From assembly GCA_002325825.1 (NCBI GenBank), contig DCSW01000076.1, forward strand, positions 1-9,560: a stretch of 9,560 nucleotides of DNA, given 5' to 3'. Source of the stretch: Collimonas sp. UBA1456. GTDB taxonomy: Bacteria; Pseudomonadota; Gammaproteobacteria; Burkholderiales; Burkholderiaceae_D. Both the position numbers and the translations under genes were made by a program. Shown here one piece after another: positions 5,716-9,560 of this stretch. Under the pieces are notes generated by a model, which worked only from the letters and a program-made list of their open reading frames with translations, searched no databases and was not told the origin of the DNA. Every line of letters starts with the position of its first letter. The first letter of the stretch is position 1.

Positions 5716-7137
5716 TTATACTCTTCGCCATTCGGTTTGACCACCGGGTCTGTCTTCAAGCAATACGCCAACAGCTAACAATTCATTGCGAATCCTGTCA
5801 GCGGCGTTGAAATCGCGTGCCGCTTTTGCCACCTGACGGGCTTGAATTTTGAGCAGGATATCTTGCGTCGACAACACCTCTTCTGCAATACCATTTACAA
5901 CAATATCGGAACCGGCCGTTGGGCAGCCCTTGAGAAAATCTTCAGGAATGCGCTGCAGTAACCCAAGCGTCTCGGCCAATCCCTTGAGCTGGCGTGCCAT
6001 TGTCGGCGACTTGTGTTTATTGATTTCATTGGCCAAATCGAACAACACCGATATCGCCATAGGCGTATTAAAATCGTCGTTCATCGCCTCAGCCACGCGT
6101 TGTGCATGAGTCTCTTGCCAATCCAGCGGCAGGTCGTCGTCAATCGCTTCCTTCAACGCCGTATACAAACGCGTCAAAGCATGCTTGGCGTCGTCCAGAT
6201 TGGTATCGGCATAATTCAATGGACTGCGATAATGCGCGCGCAAAATAAAGAAGCGCACTACTTCGGGATCGTATTTTTTTAGAACGTCACGAATCGTAAA
6301 AAAATTGCCGAGCGATTTCGACATTTTTTCATTATCGATACGAACGAAGCCGTTGTGCATCCAATAGTTGGCGAAACGATGAACATGCGCGCCTTCCGAT
6401 TGTGCAATTTCATTTTCATGGTGTGGAAACTGCAGGTCCTGACCGCCGCCATGAATATCGAATTGCTCACCAAGCAGTTCACCAGCCATCGCTGAACATT
6501 CAATATGCCAGCCAGGGCGACCCTGGCCCCATTGTGATGCCCATTTGACCTCTTCCGGCTCGCTTTGCTTGGCGGCTTTCCATAGCACAAAATCGAGCGG
6601 ATCGCGCTTGCCGACATTGACATCGACGCGCTCACCGGCGCGCAAATCATCCAGGGACTTACCGGACAACTTGCCGTAACCGGCAAAATCACGTACCGAA
6701 TAATTAACGTCGCCATCGCTGCCCTGGTAGGCAAGGCCATTGTCTTCAAGCTTCTTGATCAGAGTCTGCATTTGCGGCACAAACGAGGTGGCACGCGGTT
6801 CATAATCTGGCTTTTGCACGTTGAGCGCGGCAGCATCGTCGTCCATGGCCTGGATAAAACGGCCGGTTAGTTGCGAAATTGTCTCGCCATTCTTCACCGC
6901 CCTCTTGATGATTTTGTCGTCGATGTCGGTAATATTACGGACATAAGTGACGTCAAAACCAGACTGCCGCAGCCAGCGCTGTACCATATCGAACACCACC
7001 ATCACACGGCCGTGACCAAGATGGCAATAGTCATATACCGTCATCCCGCACACATACATACGTACCTTGCCCGGTTCGATCGGAGAAAACAGCTGTTTCT
7101 CACGCGCCAGCGTATTATATATTTTCAGGTCGCTCAT
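5716..7137 (-). CDS. cysS: Cysteinyl-tRNA synthetase, 473 aa
   Basis: Class I aminoacyl-tRNA synthetase that activates cysteine with ATP and charges tRNA-Cys in the cytoplasm. The HIGH motif appears as HLGHGR (39-44), after the zinc-binding YVCGMTVYD (28-36). KMSKS is at 271-275. Expected zinc ligands are Cys30, Cys214 (WHIECSAM), His239 and Glu243 (FPHHENE), matching E. coli CysRS Cys28, Cys209, His234 and Glu238 with small offsets. The tail EDRPGGQTEWRR is typical. Length is near the usual 460-475. The ATG at 7137 (MSDLKIYNTLAREKQ) follows family convention, but the upstream bases AACTTCCC hold no Shine-Dalgarno, so initiation may be weak or rely on other features. It heads the minus-strand block and is divergent from the cyclophilin genes. 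Confidence 0.97.
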   Translation of the reverse strand: MSDLKIYNTLAREKQLFSPIEPGKVRMYVCGMTVYDYCHLGHGRVMVVFDMVQRWLRQSGFDVTYVRNITDIDDKIIKRAVKNGETISQLTGRFIQAMDDDAAALNVQKPDYEPRATSFVPQMQTLIKKLEDNGLAYQGSDGDVNYSVRDFAGYGKLSGKSLDDLRAGERVDVNVGKRDPLDFVLWKAAKQSEPEEVKWASQWGQGRPGWHIECSAMAGELLGEQFDIHGGGQDLQFPHHENEIAQSEGAHVHRFANYWMHNGFVRIDNEKMSKSLGNFFTIRDVLKKYDPEVVRFFILRAHYRSPLNYADTNLDDAKHALTRLYTALKEAIDDDLPLDWQETHAQRVAEAMNDDFNTPMAISVLFDLANEINKHKSPTMARQLKGLAETLGLLQRIPEDFLKGCPTAGSDIVVNGIAEEVLSTQDILLKIQARQVAKAARDFNAADRIRNELLAVGVLLEDRPGGQTEWRRV

Positions 7138-7162
7138 GGGAAGTTACTGGTTAAGGCACAGA

Positions 7163-7190
7163 AGTATGGCACGCTGCTCTACACATCCAA
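7163..7190 (-). promoter_or_regulatory. Candidate sigma70 promoter for cysS
   Basis: On the minus strand, TTGGAT (7190-7185) and CATACT (7168-7163) are separated by 16 bases, with three and four matches to consensus. A second option further upstream is TTGCAC (7228-7223), 18 bases, then AATAAT (7204-7199), which has a better -10 and overlaps an inverted repeat. Either would give a short leader before the cysS ATG. I cannot choose between them from sequence. Confidence 0.25.
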
Positions 7191-7206
7191 GCGCTCGTAT
7201 TATTTT

Positions 7207-7231
7207 TTGTTGCTCAATATTAGTGCAACAA
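7207..7231. repeat. Inverted repeat in the cysS/ppi divergent promoter region
   Basis: TTGTTGC (7207-7213) and GCAACAA (7225-7231) are perfect 7-bp arms around an 11-base AT-rich centre. It sits in the roughly 200-bp gap between divergent cysS and the broken ppi gene and overlaps one possible cysS promoter. It could be an operator or a modest hairpin. No T-run follows on the plus strand, and A's follow on the minus strand, so it is not a terminator. Confidence 0.4.
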
Positions 7232-7336
7232 GGTCACCCAAACTCTTTTGTCGTGCTTGGTTTACAAAAATATTACTTTCGCCGCAGTATATCATTGCTC
7301 AAATGCGAAATAGCATCACTCACATCAAGGATTTTT

Positions 7337-7804
7337 ATGTCAACACCTTTTCGTTTGTCGCGCCGCAAGTTCACTTGCACATTTGTTTCGATGTTCGCTG
7401 CCGCAACTTTGGCTACGTGAATAGGGGGCATTAGAACGGTACGATTTTCCATCCAGTGATCGATGACTTCATGGTCCAGGGCGGCGGCATGATCAAGGAA
7501 AGGATCGAGGAACCTGCAACGAACAAGGTCGAAAACGAAGCCAAGAACGGCTTAAAAATACGCCATATAGCATCGCCATGTCGCGCACCGCCGACCTGCA
7601 ATTGGCAGGCGCATAATTCTTCATTAACGGTAACTATCATGAATTCCTCAACTATCCTGGTCGCGACGCTGGTGCTATATGGTATTTCGGCAAGGTAATC
7701 AAGAGCACCGATGTGGTCGATAAGATCAAGAAAGTCAAAACCGCCTATCAGGACGTGTCGCGATCATGCCGATCATCATTGAATCGGCTAAATTGATTGA
7801 ATAA
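7337..7804 (+). pseudogene. Broken exported cyclophilin (PpiA-like peptidyl-prolyl isomerase)
   Basis: Intact members of this family isomerise prolyl peptide bonds in the periplasm. A start at 7337 with a good ribosome site (CAAGGA) opens a 27-codon signal peptide: MSTPFRLSRRKF, then a hydrophobic stretch ending AAATLAT, and a stop at 7418-7420. The core resumes in another frame at about 7434 with GTIFHPVIDDFMVQGGGM and KVENEAKNGLK, after an in-frame TAG where Tyr is expected (GHY). One A is missing near 7554-7558; the next frame gives TPYSIAMSRTADLQ, a TAA at 7614-7616 where Gln of AQFF is expected, then FFINGNYHEFLNYPGRD and WYFGKVIKSTDVVDKIKK. A second shift near 7755-7763 restores PIIIESAKLIE and the stop at 7802-7804. 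Compared with ppiB downstream, about 37 or more N-terminal core residues are deleted. The gene cannot make an active enzyme. Confidence 0.88.
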
Positions 7805-7867
7805 ATATTATTTTTATTTATCATTATCCCACTCACTTATTCACTCTCACTATCGATAGGAAATATC

Positions 7868-8359
7868 ATGGCTGTCATGCTCACCACAAACCACGGCAAC
7901 ATCAAAATCGAATTGGACGCTGCAAAGGCGCCAAAGACCGTGAAAAATTTCCTGGCCTATGTCAACGCCGGACATTACACCGGCATGATTTTCCACCGCG
8001 TGATTCCAGGCTTCATGGTGCAAGGCGGCGGCTTCGAGCCAGGCATGAAGCAAAAGCCAACCAACGATCCAGTCGAAAACGAAGCCAAGAACGGCCTCAA
8101 GAACGCCCCTTACACATTGGCGATGGCCCGTACCTCGGCCCCGCATTCGGCATCGGCGCAGTTCTTCATCAACGTCCAGAACAACAGCTTCCTCGACTAT
8201 CCAGGCCAGGACGGCTGGGGTTATTGCGTATTTGGCAAAGTGGTCGAAGGTCAAGACGTCGTTGACAAGATCGAAGGCGTCAAGACTACTCGCACCGGTA
8301 TGTTTTCCGATGTGCCAGTGGATGATGTGGTGATTGAAAAAGCGGAAGTCGTCGCTTAA
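7868..8359 (+). CDS. ppiB: Peptidyl-prolyl cis-trans isomerase B, cytoplasmic cyclophilin, 163 aa
   Basis: Speeds cis-trans isomerisation of prolyl bonds during protein folding. The single cyclophilin domain spans nearly the whole protein: APKTVKNFLAYV (21-32), the core FHRVIPGFMVQGGG (42-55) with the catalytic Arg44 and with Phe49, Met50 and Gln52 of the binding pocket, AQFFINV (97-103), and VFGKVVEGQDVVDKI (121-135). The Trp of eukaryotic CypA is absent, as in E. coli PpiB. No signal peptide is present, so it acts in the cytoplasm. The ATG at 7868 follows a clear AGGA six to seven nt upstream; Met4 is a less likely start. The preceding 60 bases are very AT-rich. It lies just downstream of a broken paralogue and 26 bp before lpxH, with which it is probably co-transcribed. 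Confidence 0.97.
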   Translation: MAVMLTTNHGNIKIELDAAKAPKTVKNFLAYVNAGHYTGMIFHRVIPGFMVQGGGFEPGMKQKPTNDPVENEAKNGLKNAPYTLAMARTSAPHSASAQFFINVQNNSFLDYPGQDGWGYCVFGKVVEGQDVVDKIEGVKTTRTGMFSDVPVDDVVIEKAEVVA

Positions 8360-8366
8360 TCACCAG

Positions 8367-8375
8367 CCCCCCCCC
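8367..8375 (+). repeat. C9 homopolymer between ppiB and lpxH
   Basis: Nine consecutive cytosines lie in the 26-bp gap between the ppiB stop and the lpxH ATG at 8386, ten bases upstream of that ATG. No Shine-Dalgarno is visible in the gap, so the C-tract occupies the place where one would be expected. Tracts of this length can slip during replication and could alter the spacing of the leader, but no frame would change because it is outside the coding sequence. Confidence 0.6.
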
Positions 8376-8385
8376 AATCAAGCCA

Positions 8386-9183
8386 ATGACAGCCACAGTC
8401 CCGACCATGCCATTACAACCGCCCACGGCGGCGCTCTTCATCTCCGATCTGCATTTGCAGGCGGCGCATCCACGCACAACGCAAGCCTTCTTGAATTTTC
8501 TAAAGCTGCAGGCCAAGCATGCGCAGCAGCTTTATTTGCTGGGTGACCTGTTCGAGTACTGGGCTGGTGACGACGATCTGGAGACGCCATACAATCGCCA
8601 GATTGCCGAAGCTATTCGGCAAGTCAGCGATGCCAGCGTCCAGGTATTCTGGATTGCCGGTAACCGCGACTTTTTGGTTGGCGACACCTTCGCGCAGGTA
8701 GCAGGCCTCACCTTGCTACCCGATCCATCAGTCATCAATGTGTCAGGACGCAGCCTGGCGATTGCGCATGGCGACGCCCAATGTACCGATGACCTGGCCT
8801 ATATGCAGTTCCGCGAGCAGGTCCGGCAGCCGCAATGGCAGCAGCAATTTCTTGCCCTGCCGCTGGCGCAACGCAAGGCGATCATCGCTTGCGTACGTAA
8901 AGAAAGCCAGAAAGAGGGGTGCCACAGGTCGATGAAAATCGTGGATGTCAATGCTGGCGCCATCAATGCCTTATTTCACACCACTGCGACTAGTATTCTG
9001 ATCCACGGCCATACGCATTTGCCCGCATGTCACAAGGACGGCAACGGCGATACCGCAAGAATTCGTTATGTATTGCCGGACTGGGAATACGACGTCAAAG
9101 CGCAGCGCGGCGGCTGGATCGCTATTAGCTCTGATGGTGTGATCCGCCGGATTGGATTCGACGGTCAGGAATTGATCTATTGA
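8386..9183 (+). CDS. lpxH: UDP-2,3-diacylglucosamine diphosphatase, 265 aa
   Basis: Hydrolyses UDP-2,3-diacylglucosamine to lipid X and UMP in the lipid A pathway, at the inner face of the cytoplasmic membrane. It is a calcineurin-type metallophosphoesterase with all metal-binding motifs visible: SDLHL with Asp21 and His23, LGDLFE with Asp54, GNRDF with Asn93, AHGD with His128, and HGHTH with His209 and His211. These correspond to Asp8, His10, Asp41, Asn79, His114, His195 and His197 of characterised LpxH. SMKIVDVN (182-189) is the family's MxIMDVN segment. Length is slightly above the usual 240-250 because of a 13-residue N-terminal extension. Starting at Met8 (8407) would be closer to the family norm; neither ATG has a Shine-Dalgarno, so the start is uncertain. 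Probably co-transcribed with ppiB. Confidence 0.95.
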   Translation: MTATVPTMPLQPPTAALFISDLHLQAAHPRTTQAFLNFLKLQAKHAQQLYLLGDLFEYWAGDDDLETPYNRQIAEAIRQVSDASVQVFWIAGNRDFLVGDTFAQVAGLTLLPDPSVINVSGRSLAIAHGDAQCTDDLAYMQFREQVRQPQWQQQFLALPLAQRKAIIACVRKESQKEGCHRSMKIVDVNAGAINALFHTTATSILIHGHTHLPACHKDGNGDTARIRYVLPDWEYDVKAQRGGWIAISSDGVIRRIGFDGQELIY

Positions 9184-9233
9184 AATGCACGTAGGATGGG
9201 CATAGGGCTCCCACTCTAGCTCCTGACAATTAG

Positions 9234-9560
9234 CTAAGCTGTCGCTTGAACCCTGCAAACTGCAACTGTAAATTCGCTATATGGCGACGCAAGTCCATAA
9301 TCTTTCCCCTTCATCTCAGCAATCTGGTTCTGACGGCCACCCCTCACCACCGCAGCGCTGTCAGAAATCGCATCGGCGATCGTCTGCTGCTCCAAGACTT
9401 CCTCGTCAGCCAGAAAATGAGCATAGCGCGACTCTTTAGTGCCAGAGGCTTTCGCTAGGTGCGCCACCAGCGACGGGTATTTATCGGCCAAGAATTGCAG
9501 CGCGACTTCTGTATGGGTGCGTAATTTTCTGTTGTTTGGAATTATTAAACGATAGGGGGG
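9234..9560 (-). CDS. YceH/DUF480 (UPF0502) family protein, C-terminal part, frameshifted near the end
   Basis: The N-terminal part lies beyond the right edge. The visible frame is open from 9560 and includes EVALQFLADKYPSLVAHLAK and GTKESRYAHFLADEE, matching the second winged-helix region of E. coli YceH (its LAREPGKRESRYMHL). It continues through RGGRQNQIAEMKGK. The frame then ends in an unrelated 22-residue tail with a TAG at 9234-9236. Shifting one base near 9300-9310 gives IMDLRRHIANLQLQFAGFKR, a leucine-rich coiled coil like the YceH C-terminus, ending at TAA (9232-9230). A one-base insertion has therefore replaced the last helix, or the base is a sequencing error. YceH function is not well defined. 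The gene is convergent with lpxH. Confidence 0.75.
   Translation of the reverse strand, partial: PPYRLIIPNNRKLRTHTEVALQFLADKYPSLVAHLAKASGTKESRYAHFLADEEVLEQQTIADAISDSAAVVRGGRQNQIAEMKGKDYGLASPYSEFTVAVCRVQATA

Noticed and set aside
5061..5771. Longer glycosylase reading from the ATG at 5771
   Set aside because: Would overlap cysS by 56 bp with an unconserved N-terminus; the ATG at 5711, four bases after the cysS stop, is the simpler start.
7850..8254. 134-codon minus-strand ORF antisense to ppiB
   Set aside because: Shadow of the intact ppiB frame; no ribosome site and no recognisable motif.
9184..9233. Bidirectional terminator between lpxH and the yceH-like gene
   Set aside because: Only a TAGCT/AGCTA 5-bp repeat was found; no GC-rich stem with a T-tract on either strand.
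1..9560. CRISPR array, phage structural genes, toxin-antitoxin pair, or defence operon
   Set aside because: No regularly spaced repeats and no ORFs with matching motifs; apart from 1-981 the window is filled by housekeeping genes.

Overview
The window looks like a chromosomal segment of a Gram-negative betaproteobacterium, most likely Burkholderiales and probably Oxalobacteraceae (the Herminiimonas/Collimonas/Janthinobacterium group). This rests on protein flavour and on the gene order cysS, DNA glycosylase, accA, tilS, lysC, tRNA-Ser, with cyclophilin genes and lpxH on the other side of cysS. The family assignment is inference, because no search was run. lpxH (lipid A synthesis) implies an outer membrane.

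Region 1 (about 1-980) is AT-rich, gene-poor and decayed. It holds the C-terminal remnant of an IS256-type transposase with an in-frame stop, an unrecognised 61-codon ORF, a possible scrap of a LysR-type regulator, and a 15-bp palindrome. It lies directly downstream of the 3' end of a tRNA-Ser gene, where integrated elements often sit. No att duplication is visible inside the window.

Region 2 (982-7137) is a minus-strand housekeeping block, read from right to left: cysS (cysteinyl-tRNA synthetase), an AlkA-like HhH-GPD DNA glycosylase, accA (acetyl-CoA carboxylase alpha subunit of the carboxyltransferase), tilS (tRNA-Ile lysidine synthetase), lysC (aspartokinase) and tRNA-Ser(GCU). cysS/glycosylase and accA/tilS are nearly contiguous. 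Sigma70-like promoters are proposed before lysC and, more convincingly, before the tRNA. lysC carries an internal ATG with a strong Shine-Dalgarno that would give a separate regulatory ACT-domain subunit. The 3' end of tilS contains a perfect 14-bp inverted repeat.

Region 3 (7138-9183) is read on the plus strand, divergently from cysS. A broken exported cyclophilin gene keeps its start, a Tat-like signal peptide and most of its catalytic core, but it has an internal deletion, two frameshifts and stop codons. It is followed by an intact cytoplasmic ppiB and, 26 bp later, by lpxH. Region 4 (9230-9560) is the C-terminal part of a YceH/DUF480 family gene on the minus strand, convergent with lpxH, with a single-base frameshift about 23 codons from its end.

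Most of the window is ordinary core genome. I found no clear novel system. The points most worth a second look are the internal lysC start, the ppi pseudogene beside its intact paralogue, the late yceH frameshift, the tilS inverted repeat and the decayed region beside the tRNA.
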